From contig CAAEAE010000062.1 of NCBI GenBank assembly GCA_900753715.1, positions 1 to 16,926 of the forward strand: a stretch of 16,926 bases of DNA, read 5' to 3'. The notes beneath the pieces were generated by a model. The model worked only from the letters and a program-made list of their open reading frames with translations. It was not told where the DNA came from and made no database searches. The stretch is from an uncultured Roseburia sp. (GTDB lineage: Bacteria > Bacillota_A > Clostridia > Lachnospirales > Lachnospiraceae). Position 1 is the stretch's first letter; each line of letters starts with the position of its first letter. Below, one piece after another: positions 1 through 7,437 of the stretch. The translations under genes and the position numbers were made by a program.

Positions 1-1048
1 CTGCAAGCTGTTCCACCACATATGGTATCTGCATCTGCCGTATCGTCTCATCAAGATTCTCGCCACAGCCATACTCCCTTAAAAACCGCTCGCATTCCGC
101 ATCGTAGTCATCACACACCAGCTCCGGAAGCAGAGTATCACGTTTTCCGGAACAGGAAAATACAAATCCGCTGTCCGCAAAGACCGTTCCCACCAGGTCA
201 TGGTCATTCTGGATAATCGAATTCGTAATATTGCGGGTACAGTACTCCTCTGTCACATTCCGCTCGTAGAAGAAAGAAACTAAATCCCCCGTCTCCGGGC
301 GCTTTAAGACCTTCGCGTCGACACGGATGCGCATCGGACGTTTATCCACGCTGTTTGTTGCGCTGTACTCAACCGAAATCGTGTTGTTTCCACGCTTATA
401 CTCACGAATCAGATTCTTTGCCGTAAGCTTCTCATTATCCTCATCCGAGATTCCATCCACTCCCACGTAATAATTCCAACGGTCTTTGTAGTCCACCAGA
501 TGTTGTGCTTCCCGCGGCACCGGAACCTTTTTCCCGGACACAATGACTTCCTCCACAACCCCCTTTGTGAGGTTCGTGCGGCAGGTTGCAATCATGGAAG
601 ACGCCGCCTCCTCCCGATAGCGCACCTCCTCAAAATAACTCTGTTCTATCTGTTTCTCGTAGGAGATATCCCTGCCGGAACAAATGGCGCGCACCGGCTT
701 TCCGTCCTTGTCCTTTACCACGGTAAAAATAATTAAAAGCCAGATGTATTCCTGCTTGGTCTGTGACCAGACACGGATTTCCGCACTGACCTGTTTTTCC
801 CCTTCATCAATACGTCGGTAAAGTAGCTGATATTTTGCGGCGTCCTCCTCGTGAATCATTTCAGGATTTTCAAGCATCGCTGCAATATCGCCGCTTCCCT
901 GTCCCATATGGTATTCAATATTTTTCTTATTACAAATATCGTAATCCCACACGGTAATGTTATTCTGTTTTAACGTCTGTAGAAACCTTTTTTCAAGTTC
1001 CTCCATATTCTGGTCTGTTTCCGATGTATTTCCGTTCATCCGTTCCAC
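1..1048 (-). CDS. PAS-domain sensory protein, C-terminus outside window (partial)
   Basis: An uninterrupted reading frame of 349 codons runs off the left edge, so the C-terminal output domain is not visible. Residues about 15-115 look like a PAS_3-type sensor domain, with NNITVWDYDI at the start and a closing VRAICSGRDISYEKQIEQ typical of the PAS exit helix. A second PAS-like stretch follows, ending near YERNVTEEYC, and a third segment begins (SIIQNDHDLVGTVF). Lachnospiraceae proteins of this build often end in GGDEF or EAL domains (c-di-GMP turnover), but that is inference here. The GTG at 1048 is chosen because GAGGA (1059-1063) lies 10 nt upstream. An in-frame ATG at 1039 would be 19 nt from it. 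The gene begins 29 nt after the LysR stop, which suggests co-transcription with lysR and feoAB. No signal peptide is seen in the visible part. Confidence 0.75.
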   Translation of the reverse strand, partial: MERMNGNTSETDQNMEELEKRFLQTLKQNNITVWDYDICNKKNIEYHMGQGSGDIAAMLENPEMIHEEDAAKYQLLYRRIDEGEKQVSAEIRVWSQTKQEYIWLLIIFTVVKDKDGKPVRAICSGRDISYEKQIEQSYFEEVRYREEAASSMIATCRTNLTKGVVEEVIVSGKKVPVPREAQHLVDYKDRWNYYVGVDGISDEDNEKLTAKNLIREYKRGNNTISVEYSATNSVDKRPMRIRVDAKVLKRPETGDLVSFFYERNVTEEYCTRNITNSIIQNDHDLVGTVFADSGFVFSCSGKRDTLLPELVCDDYDAECERFLREYGCGENLDETIRQMQIPYVVEQLA

Positions 1049-1077
1049 GTTCTATCTATCCTCATCTAAATTTTCTG

Positions 1078-1983
1078 TCACATGACATTCTCTTTATATT
1101 TTTTCAATTCCTCGATATATATCTCCCCGATGTGGCTGACCTTTGCCCCCTTGCGCTTCACATAGCCAATACGCATTTTTTCTGTCTCCACAAGCGGCAC
1201 CGCACGGTAATCACTGCCGTTTAACTCCTCACAGATAATTCCCGAACAGAGCGTATACGCATTTAATCCCACCATCAGGTTCAAAAGCGTTGCGCGGTCA
1301 TTTGCCTTAATCAAACGCTTATATTCATACTCACTTTTCATTTCCTCTGCAAGATAAAGAGAATTCTGTTTTCCCTGGTCAAACGAAAGGCACGGATAGG
1401 CATCCAGCTCGCTCATGGAAATCTTTTCTTTTTCAGCTAACGGATGACCGCCCCACAGATAGACATAGGTATCACAGTCAAACAGCCCGACAAATTCCAA
1501 ACCATTCTCATGAATGATTTTCGTCATTACTTTCTCGTTAAAATCATTCAGATAGAGCACCCCCATTTCGCTCTTAAAATTCTTCACATTTCCAATTACG
1601 TCGCTTGTAGTTGTCTCATGAACAGCAAACTCATACTGTTCCATCCCAGCGCGTTTGACTGTCTCCACAAATGCCTTCACCGCAAATGTGTAATGCTGCA
1701 TGGAAACGCTGAATTTTTCTTTTTTCTTTTTCTCGATATAGCGGGACTGTAACAGACCGAACTGCTCGCTGACCTGTCTCGCATAGCCCAAAAACTCCTC
1801 CCCCTCCGGCGTGATGATGATTCCCCGGTTTGAGCGCAGAAATATTTCAAGTCCAATCTCCTGTTCGAGTTCCTTCACCGCCTCAGAAAGGCTCGGCTGC
1901 GAAATAAAAAGCTCCTTTGCCGCCTCATTCATAGAACCGCAGTCTGCAATTGTCAGTGCATATTTAATCTGTTGAAGTGTCAT
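1078..1983 (-). CDS. LysR-family transcriptional regulator
   Basis: This 301-residue protein has the usual LysR length. The N-terminal winged helix-turn-helix (residues about 1-60) is clear: MTLQQIKYALTIADCGSMNE, then AAKELFISQPSLSEAVKELE and the wing GLEIFLRSNRGIIITPEG. The remainder (about 90-300) has the pattern of a type 2 periplasmic-binding-protein effector domain. Its ligand cannot be told from sequence. The start is supported by GGGAGGG five nt before ATG. The gene follows feoAB by 15 nt in the same direction, so it is probably in that operon rather than divergent from its target, which is the more usual LysR arrangement. A role in iron or redox control is an inference from position only. 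Confidence 0.9.
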   Translation of the reverse strand: MTLQQIKYALTIADCGSMNEAAKELFISQPSLSEAVKELEQEIGLEIFLRSNRGIIITPEGEEFLGYARQVSEQFGLLQSRYIEKKKKEKFSVSMQHYTFAVKAFVETVKRAGMEQYEFAVHETTTSDVIGNVKNFKSEMGVLYLNDFNEKVMTKIIHENGLEFVGLFDCDTYVYLWGGHPLAEKEKISMSELDAYPCLSFDQGKQNSLYLAEEMKSEYEYKRLIKANDRATLLNLMVGLNAYTLCSGIICEELNGSDYRAVPLVETEKMRIGYVKRKGAKVSHIGEIYIEELKKYKENVM

Positions 1984-1998
1984 ACGTCCCTCCCACGT

Positions 1999-4362
1999 TT
2001 AAAAGCCAATCAATACACCTATTCCATGCACAAAAAATGCCATAATCCACGCAACCAGGCACTGTCCAATGACAACCGCCACTGCCCATTTTCCTCCCAG
2101 CTCCCTCTTGATAGAAGTAATTGCGGCAATACACGGTGTATATAAGAGTGAAAATACCAAAAGTGCCGCTGCCGTAAGCGGTGTAATCGCAGCCAGAAGA
2201 TTTGCAGTATCCCCAAACAGGATTGATAAGGTAGACACAACGCTCTCTTTTGCCATAAATCCGGTAATGAGTGCTGTTGAAATCCGCCAGTCTCCGAATC
2301 CAAGAGGTGCAAATACCGGCGCAATCAGTCCTGCTGCGGCCGCAAGAAGACTCTCCTTTGAGTCTGTCACAACGTTTAAGTGCAAATCAAAGGTCTGTAA
2401 GAACCAGATGATAATCGTTGCAAGGAAAATAATGGTAAATGCCCTCTGTAAGAAGTCTTTCGCCTTTTCCCACAGAAGCTGTGCCACGTTTTTTGCTCCC
2501 GGCATCCGGTAATTCGGCAGCTCCATCACAAACGGAACCGGTTCCCCCTGAAATACGGTCTTTCGCATGGCAAGCGCCATCAAAATTCCGACTACAATTC
2601 CCGTAAAGTATAAAAGCACCATTACAAGTCCTCCATACTGCGGGAAAAACGCCGCTGTAAAGAAGGAGTAAATCGGCAGTTTTGCCGAACAGCTCATAAA
2701 AGGTGTTAAAAGAATCGTCATCTTGCGGTCACGCTCAGACGGCAGCGTCCGGCTTGCCATGACACCCGGAACCGTGCAGCCAAACCCGATTAACATCGGA
2801 ACAATACTTCTGCCGGAAAGTCCAATCCGACGTAACAGTTTATCCATCACAAATGCCACACGCGCCATATAACCACTGTCCTCTAACATGGACAGGAAAA
2901 AGAACAACGTCACAATGACCGGAAGAAATCCCAAGACGCTTCCGACGCCATTAAAAATACCATCTATAATGAGCGAATGCAGCACACCGTTTACATTTGC
3001 TGCTGTGAGTGCCCTATCCGTCTCATCTGTCACCCACGCAATTCCCATATCAAGCAGATTCGACAGTACCGCTCCGATGACATTGAAAGTGAGGAAAAAT
3101 ACCAGTGCCATAATTCCGATAAATGCAGGAATTGCTGTATATTTTCCGGTCAGAATCCGGTCAATTCTACGGCTTCTCGCATGCTCCCTGCTTTCCTTTG
3201 GCTTTACCACCGTCCGGTCGCATACTTTCTGGATAAATGCAAAACGCATATCCGCAATCGATGCTGCACGGTCAAGTCCACGCTCCTCCTCCATCTGTAC
3301 AATAATATGCTCGATGGTCTCTTTTTCATTCTGCTCTAACCGCAGGGCATCAAGAATCAGCTGGTCTCCCTCAATCAGCTTTGCAGCTGCAAAACGGACC
3401 GGAATCCCGGCACGGATAGCATGATCCTCAATCAGATGCATGATGGCATGAATTGCACGATGCACTGCTCCATTATGTTCTTCCTCATCACAGAAATCCT
3501 GTCTGCCTGGACATTCCTGATACTGTGCCACATGAATCGCATGATCCACAAGCTCATCAATTCCTTCGTTTTTTGCCGCAGAAATCGGGATAACCGGTAT
3601 CCCAAGCATTTCCTCCATCTCATTAACTAAGACGGAACCTCCATTTTCCCGCACTTCGTCCATCATATTAAGTGCCAGCACCATCGGAATATTAAGCTCC
3701 ATAAGCTGCATGGTCAGATAAAGGTTTCGTTCGATATTTGTCGCATCTACAATGTTGATAATTCCTCGTGGATTCTCCTTTAAAAGAAATTGTCTAGTCA
3801 CAATCTCCTCGCTGCTGTAGGGCGACATTGAATAAATTCCCGGCAAATCTGTCACCAGCGTGTTCTCATGTCCACGGATAACACCGTCCTTGCGGTCCAC
3901 CGTAACACCTGGAAAATTTCCCACATGCTGGCTCGCCCCGGTAAGCTGGTTAAACAGTGTTGTTTTTCCGCAGTTCTGGTTTCCCGCCAGTGCAAATGTC
4001 AGAATACTTCCCTTTGGAAGTGGGTGTTCCTCCGCCTTTACGTGATATTTTCCGCCTTCTCCAAGTCCTGGATGTTCTGCCACCCGTTTCTTTTTCGTTT
4101 GTTTTTCTGCTTTTGTCTCTTCTGGTTTTTCCACAGGACAGATCTCGATTTTCTCCGCATCTGCAAGACGCAGTGTCAATTCATATCCGTGCACCCGCAG
4201 TTCCATTGGGTCTCCCATAGGGGCATATTTTACAAGTGTAATTTCCGCTCCTGGAATAACGCCCATATCAAGGAAATGCTGGCGCAATGCACCGTCGCCC
4301 CCTACAACTGTTACTCTGGCAGACTGCCCTATTTCGAGTTTCTTTAACGTCATCTTTGGCAT
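1999..4362 (-). CDS. feoB: FeoA-FeoB fusion ferrous iron transporter
   Basis: Fe(II) uptake system of the cytoplasmic membrane, 787 residues from this start. Residues about 4-77 form a FeoA (SH3-like) domain with ALRQHFLDMGVIPGAEITLV. A charged Lys/Glu-rich linker follows. The G domain starts near 120: G1 GNQNCGKTT (about 127-135), G2 in FPGVTV, G3 DLPG, G4 NMMD and G5 SAAK. The membrane region contains the two FeoB Gate signatures GFGCTVPGVMASRT and MSCSAKLPIY, and ends with YTPCIAAITS. FeoA is usually a separate small protein, and fusion to FeoB is known in Clostridia. An in-frame GTG at 4416 is unlikely because it lies upstream of the probable transcription start. ATG 4353 (MTLKKL) is a close alternative to 4362, and both have weak ribosome sites. 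No cysteine-rich C-terminal tail (FeoC-like) is present. Confidence 0.95.
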   Translation of the reverse strand: MPKMTLKKLEIGQSARVTVVGGDGALRQHFLDMGVIPGAEITLVKYAPMGDPMELRVHGYELTLRLADAEKIEICPVEKPEETKAEKQTKKKRVAEHPGLGEGGKYHVKAEEHPLPKGSILTFALAGNQNCGKTTLFNQLTGASQHVGNFPGVTVDRKDGVIRGHENTLVTDLPGIYSMSPYSSEEIVTRQFLLKENPRGIINIVDATNIERNLYLTMQLMELNIPMVLALNMMDEVRENGGSVLVNEMEEMLGIPVIPISAAKNEGIDELVDHAIHVAQYQECPGRQDFCDEEEHNGAVHRAIHAIMHLIEDHAIRAGIPVRFAAAKLIEGDQLILDALRLEQNEKETIEHIIVQMEEERGLDRAASIADMRFAFIQKVCDRTVVKPKESREHARSRRIDRILTGKYTAIPAFIGIMALVFFLTFNVIGAVLSNLLDMGIAWVTDETDRALTAANVNGVLHSLIIDGIFNGVGSVLGFLPVIVTLFFFLSMLEDSGYMARVAFVMDKLLRRIGLSGRSIVPMLIGFGCTVPGVMASRTLPSERDRKMTILLTPFMSCSAKLPIYSFFTAAFFPQYGGLVMVLLYFTGIVVGILMALAMRKTVFQGEPVPFVMELPNYRMPGAKNVAQLLWEKAKDFLQRAFTIIFLATIIIWFLQTFDLHLNVVTDSKESLLAAAAGLIAPVFAPLGFGDWRISTALITGFMAKESVVSTLSILFGDTANLLAAITPLTAAALLVFSLLYTPCIAAITSIKRELGGKWAVAVVIGQCLVAWIMAFFVHGIGVLIGF

Positions 4363-4391
4363 CTCTCTTTCTTTCGTTTTCCGATTCTTCT

Positions 4392-4420
4392 TATTATAGC
4401 AACATCCCTCTGTCACGTAA
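4392..4420 (-). promoter_or_regulatory. Probable extended -10 promoter of feoAB
   Basis: On the minus strand TATAAT (4397-4392) is preceded by TGC, giving an extended -10 element. The -35 region at 17 bp spacing is TTACGT, a weak match that the extended -10 would compensate. Transcription would begin near 4385, leaving a leader of about 23 nt before ATG 4362. No Fur-type 19-bp inverted repeat overlaps it, so iron control is not visible in the DNA. Confidence 0.6.
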
Positions 4421-4421
4421 A

Positions 4422-4475
4422 GAAAAAGAAAACCGCAGGAAACACATTTTTGTATTTCCCACAGTTTTCTTTTTT
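4422..4475 (-). terminator. Intrinsic terminator after the DUF4234/DUF2752 pair
   Basis: A 19-bp stem pairs 4427-4445 with 4452-4470 around a 6-nt loop (4446-4451), counting several G-U pairs. It can extend by four or five A-T or G-T pairs. On the minus strand it is preceded by A-rich sequence and followed by a pyrimidine tract (TTTTCTTTTTCTTT). It lies 34 nt beyond the DUF2752 stop and directly abuts the -35 region of the feoAB promoter, insulating the two units. Confidence 0.75.
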
Positions 4476-4508
4476 AAAACATACCGTCATGGCATGCCTG
4501 CGTTATTC

Positions 4509-4889
4509 TCAAAGCCCCGGCAGAAAATTCCGCACGACTCCAAATGCCAGCAGCAGAAGGATGCAAATCCACACCACGATATTTTGCACATGTCCAAAGC
4601 AAAAACGTCCGGTTTTCAGATATCTCCAAAATGCCGGTAGAAAAACTGCCACAAGCACCGGGCTTAGCAGCAAAACCATCGGATTTGCCGCAAACGCCGC
4701 AGAAATATCAATCTGCAACAGTGCCGCACACATATGTGTGACACCGCAGCCGGGACACTTGAATCCCGTTATAAGACGGATTGGACAGGGAATCCCAATT
4801 CCAGAGTGCAGGAAAAAACATCCATACAAAAGTCCCGCACATAAGAGCAATGCCAAAACTCCCGCCGCTTTAAAAGCCCGTCTTTTCAT
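4509..4889 (-). CDS. DUF2752-family small membrane protein
   Basis: A 126-residue protein carrying the DUF2752 signature CPIRLITGFKCPGCGVTHMC (about residues 35-54), where the Cys-Pro-x-Cys-Gly core could bind metal or form disulfides. Hydrophobic segments at about 8-27, 70-88 and 104-120 suggest three membrane passes. The short N-terminus MKRRAFK is positive, consistent with a cytoplasmic N-terminus. The biochemical role of DUF2752 is not known. The start codon is only 1 nt after the stop of the DUF4234 gene and has no good ribosome site of its own, so translation is probably coupled to the upstream gene. A terminator follows. Confidence 0.85.
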   Translation of the reverse strand: MKRRAFKAAGVLALLLCAGLLYGCFFLHSGIGIPCPIRLITGFKCPGCGVTHMCAALLQIDISAAFAANPMVLLLSPVLVAVFLPAFWRYLKTGRFCFGHVQNIVVWICILLLLAFGVVRNFLPGL

Positions 4890-4890
4890 C

Positions 4891-5229
4891 CTAGTTTGCC
4901 ATATTGTTTAATTCATTCTGCATCAGTGCCCATGCCACAATCGGTACGAACAGGCACAGAATCAGATAAAGTACTCCGCTGTTGCTTGACGGAACACCAC
5001 GCTGTGTTTTTGCAGCGTCAATCTTCTCTCCCTGCTTATATGCCCAGTATAATCCGTACAGATTACAGGTAATAAGCGTGAGTAAAAATGCCACACCACC
5101 GGAAGTGCCAAACGTATTAGACGCCGTGTTAGCGTCATTGGTGAGGCAGATAAACCAGTAAATTCCATAGATGCCGCAAGTCACAATACATAAGATGATG
5201 CAGACTGCGATGTTTTTGTCCTTAATCAT
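4891..5229 (-). CDS. DUF4234-family small membrane protein
   Basis: A 112-residue protein with three or four hydrophobic segments. It contains the DUF4234 hallmark ILCIVTCGIYGIYWFICLTN (about 12-31). A second copy of the same pattern occurs further on (LITCNLYGLYWAYKQGEKID), so the fold looks internally duplicated. The function of this family is unknown. The start is well supported: AAGGAGGG lies 7 nt before ATG. It is the first gene of a two-gene unit with DUF2752. Small membrane proteins of this type may act as membrane organisers or accessory subunits, but nothing in this window identifies a partner other than DUF2752. Confidence 0.85.
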   Translation of the reverse strand: MIKDKNIAVCIILCIVTCGIYGIYWFICLTNDANTASNTFGTSGGVAFLLTLITCNLYGLYWAYKQGEKIDAAKTQRGVPSSNSGVLYLILCLFVPIVAWALMQNELNNMAN

Positions 5230-5276
5230 AACAAAACCCTCCTTTGTAAAAGTCCTTCTTTGGTGAAAGCTTCTCT

Positions 5277-5306
5277 ATTATAACGCATCTCTATTGCATC
5301 TGTCTA
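5277..5306 (-). promoter_or_regulatory. Promoter of the DUF4234/DUF2752 unit
   Basis: On the minus strand TAGACA (5306-5301) matches the -35 consensus at five of six positions. It is followed after 18 bp by a perfect TATAAT (5282-5277). Transcription should start near 5270, giving a leader of about 40 nt that contains the strong AAGGAGGG ribosome site. Confidence 0.65.
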
Positions 5307-5330
5307 TAGCATTTTATTGAACTATATTTA

Positions 5331-6281
5331 TCATTTTTCTGATGTCTGAGACGGTACAAGCTGCACAAATACAATCGCAGAAAATATCAGCACACAGCCG
5401 AAGATTTCCCTGCCAGTCAACCGCTCTCCGAGAAAAAGTGCGCCTGCGAGCACAGAAAAAACGGATTCCAGACTTAAGAGCATGGACGCTGCGGTTGGAT
5501 TCACGCCCTTTTGTCCGACCACCTGCAAGGTATAGCCGACCCCCGAGGAACAAATACCAGCATACAGAATCGGAAGCCATGCATCCAAACCGGAAAGCGT
5601 GCCTGCCCAGGCAATGATTTCCGCCGCGGAATGTCCGGTTTCAAATACCGCCATCGGAACCGCGCTTAAGATTCCACACACAAAAAACTGTATGCAGGAC
5701 AGCCGCACGCCGTCGACAAACGGCGCATAATGGTCTATCACAAGAATATGTACCGCAAAACAAACCGCAGAAAGAAACACGAACACATCACTTTTCTGGA
5801 TGCTCATGGAATCATTCATACAAAGAAAATAAAGTCCCAGAACCGCAAGCCCCACGCCAGCCCAAATCCTGTAGCTGCTCTTTTGTCCTAGGAAAAGTCC
5901 AAACACCGGTACTAACAGAATGTAGCAGGCGGTGAGAAACCCGGCTTTTCCGGCAGCCGTTCCCTGATAGATTCCAATCTGCTGAAAAGAGCTTGCCGCA
6001 AACAATGCCATCCCGCAGAAAATGCCTCCCGCCACAAGCTTCTTTTTTGACTCAGCCATTCTGGAGCTCTTTTTCTTCCCGGAAAGCCCTGCCCTATCAA
6101 GCAGCGCAATCACCGGAAGTAATACCACGCCGCCTAGCAGCGAACGGATGCCGTTAAATGTAAACGGTCCTATCGCATCACTGCTCTTTCGCTGTGCGAC
6201 AAACGCCATTCCCCAGATTGCCGCCGCGAGCACCAGAAATACCATGTGGCGCCTTGTCTGTACTTTTACTTCTGATACCAT
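5331..6281 (-). CDS. EamA/DMT-family transporter
   Basis: A 316-residue integral membrane protein with about ten hydrophobic segments arranged as two EamA repeats. The first runs from about 14 to 140 (LAAAIWGMAFVAQ, FNGIRSLLGG) and the second from about 165 to 305 (LYAGICSSGVGYTLQVVGQK, AASMLLSLESVFSVLAGALF, GREIFGCVLIFSAIVFVQL). These are standard drug/metabolite transporter superfamily motifs. The substrate cannot be read from sequence; relatives export amino acids, nucleosides or other metabolites. The start overlaps the end of the GH113-like gene by 16 nt. GGAGG lies 13 nt upstream, a long spacing, so an internal Met at residue 13 (6245) is a possible alternative. Co-transcription with the glycosidase is likely. 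No clear terminator follows. Confidence 0.92.
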   Translation of the reverse strand: MVSEVKVQTRRHMVFLVLAAAIWGMAFVAQRKSSDAIGPFTFNGIRSLLGGVVLLPVIALLDRAGLSGKKKSSRMAESKKKLVAGGIFCGMALFAASSFQQIGIYQGTAAGKAGFLTACYILLVPVFGLFLGQKSSYRIWAGVGLAVLGLYFLCMNDSMSIQKSDVFVFLSAVCFAVHILVIDHYAPFVDGVRLSCIQFFVCGILSAVPMAVFETGHSAAEIIAWAGTLSGLDAWLPILYAGICSSGVGYTLQVVGQKGVNPTAASMLLSLESVFSVLAGALFLGERLTGREIFGCVLIFSAIVFVQLVPSQTSEK

Positions 6282-7231
6282 TTGCGCACAACATCCTCCG
6301 CTTTCTTTAGATGGATGTTAAATCCATCGTCTACTGCCGCTTCTTCTTTTGTATGGTAGACAATGGTTCCCCAGTCCCACCAGAAATAACCGGCAAACCA
6401 TTCCTTGTCAGAGAGCGCTGCCATGGAAGATTCAAAGAAGTTCGCCTGCTCGTCCTCATTTACCGGGAATTCCGTATGGGTAAAATCCCACGGCATCTGT
6501 GCACAGCCTAATGCACTGCGGCAGCCAATTTCCATGAAAATGAGTTTTTTGCCAAGACGCTTACTCACCCCTTCTAACCGTTCTGCAATCTTATCCCATT
6601 CTTCCTTCATCTGCTCGGTGGAGGCACCCGGTGCATCCCCCACCGGATAATATGCAGAGGTTCCCAGATAATCTAACGCATCATACCATTTTGCCAGCTC
6701 TTCCTTGCCGTGGTTTGTATTGTATACAAGTGGTCCGTGATAGATTTCCCGCACCATCGCAATCGTCTGTCTCCAGTAAGTCTCCTGTCGCTCCGTTCCA
6801 AGCATCTCACAGCCCAGACAGAACATTTCACAGCCCGTGTACTCTGCAATCTCTGCATAATGGGTTAAAAATGCCTGATAGCTTGCAAACCAGCGGCTCC
6901 AGTAGTTATCTTCCTCAAACATATTCTGGTCCGGGAAGTCGATTAAGGCACGCCAGACCCCGTCTGCACTATTAATCATCGGCTTTAAGCACACCTTGAT
7001 GCCCCTGTCATGAAACCTCTTAATCGTGCTGATAATCTCCAAATCCGGCACATTTTTCCGGTAATCAAACAAAATCTCTGTGGAAGTAAACGTCTTCTGC
7101 TCCACCGGAAATGCCAGGCAGACCCAGTTGATGCCGATATCCATAAGTGCATCCTGGCTGCGTTTTCCCTCCTCTGATACATAAAGCCCCTTTTCGGCAT
7201 GATAGCCGTACGTGTAGCCCTTGATTTCCAT
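6266..7231 (-). CDS. GH113-like glycoside hydrolase, cytoplasmic
   Basis: This 321-residue protein has the length and TIM-barrel pattern of glycoside hydrolase family 113 (beta-mannanase/beta-mannosidase-type enzymes, often named 1,4-beta-xylanase by automatic annotation). N-terminal MEIKGYTYGY fits strand 1. Likely acid/base is Glu142 in CLGCEM, and likely nucleophile is Glu234 in IFMEIGCRS. GYFWWDWG (about 281-288) matches the aromatic motif near the barrel end. These assignments rest on motif memory, not alignment. There is no signal peptide, so it would act on imported oligosaccharides. The start at 7231 has AAGGAG 7 nt upstream. A longer frame starting at 7366 would begin upstream of the promoter and is rejected. 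It overlaps the EamA transporter gene. No mannan-utilisation partners are nearby, so the true substrate is open. Confidence 0.8.
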   Translation of the reverse strand: MEIKGYTYGYHAEKGLYVSEEGKRSQDALMDIGINWVCLAFPVEQKTFTSTEILFDYRKNVPDLEIISTIKRFHDRGIKVCLKPMINSADGVWRALIDFPDQNMFEEDNYWSRWFASYQAFLTHYAEIAEYTGCEMFCLGCEMLGTERQETYWRQTIAMVREIYHGPLVYNTNHGKEELAKWYDALDYLGTSAYYPVGDAPGASTEQMKEEWDKIAERLEGVSKRLGKKLIFMEIGCRSALGCAQMPWDFTHTEFPVNEDEQANFFESSMAALSDKEWFAGYFWWDWGTIVYHTKEEAAVDDGFNIHLKKAEDVVRKWYQK

Positions 7232-7271
7232 AAACAAACTCCTTTTCGTTTGTATTTTTCTGTTATTCTTA

Positions 7272-7303
7272 ATTATACTAACCAAGGGGCAGTGGAAAGT
7301 CAA
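7272..7303 (-). promoter_or_regulatory. Promoter of the glycosidase-transporter unit, long spacer
   Basis: On the minus strand TTGACT (7303-7298) and TATAAT (7277-7272) are near-perfect -35 and -10 hexamers but are 20 bp apart. An alternative -10, TAGTAT (7280-7275), gives a normal 17-bp spacer with a poorer match. The leader of about 35 nt ends in the AAGGAG ribosome site. Confidence 0.5.
7277..7300. promoter_or_regulatory. Imperfect dyad in the promoter spacer, candidate operator
   Basis: Plus-strand half-sites ACTAACCA (7277-7284) and TGGAAAGT (7293-7300) are inverted repeats matching at six of eight positions, separated by 8 nt. They fill the space between -35 and -10. MerR-family activators bind such dyads in 19-20 bp spacers, but no MerR gene is in the window, so the regulator is unknown and chance is not excluded. 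Confidence 0.35.
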
Positions 7304-7341
7304 TGTCACAAACGGACTTCTTCCTGTACTATTTTGCAGCC

Positions 7342-7369
7342 TTGCCTTTTTGCCCCGGAAGTGCATAAT
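7342..7369 (+). promoter_or_regulatory. Possible promoter of the carbonic anhydrase-like gene
   Basis: TTGCCT (7342-7347) and CATAAT (7364-7369) are 16 bp apart. The hexamers match consensus at four and five positions. Transcription would begin near 7376, leaving a leader of about 60 nt before ATG 7438. This is the best candidate in the 206-nt divergent gap but is weaker than the other promoters listed. Confidence 0.35.
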
Positions 7370-7437
7370 TTAATATAGAAAAAGTCGCAGGCACAAACTC
7401 ATTATGTATGAAAAACGTGCGCAGAAAAGAGGTTTTC

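Noticed and set aside
2888..3424. Open frame of 178 codons on the plus strand
   Set aside because: It lies wholly antisense to the G-domain and membrane-domain coding region of feoB, has serine-rich low-complexity translation and no ribosome site.
3868..4347. Open frame of 159 codons on the plus strand
   Set aside because: It is antisense to the FeoA domain and G1 motif region, shows no recognisable domain and has no start signal.
4363..4416. Longer FeoB start at GTG 4416
   Set aside because: The extension would begin upstream of the predicted transcription start and overlap the -10 element, and it adds residues not seen before FeoA domains.
4380..4420. Fur box at the feoAB promoter
   Set aside because: No inverted repeat resembling GATAATnATTATC is present on either strand near the promoter.
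7232..7366. Longer start of the GH113-like protein at 7366
   Set aside because: The added 45 residues do not resemble the family, would span the promoter, and the ATG at 7231 has a strong ribosome site.
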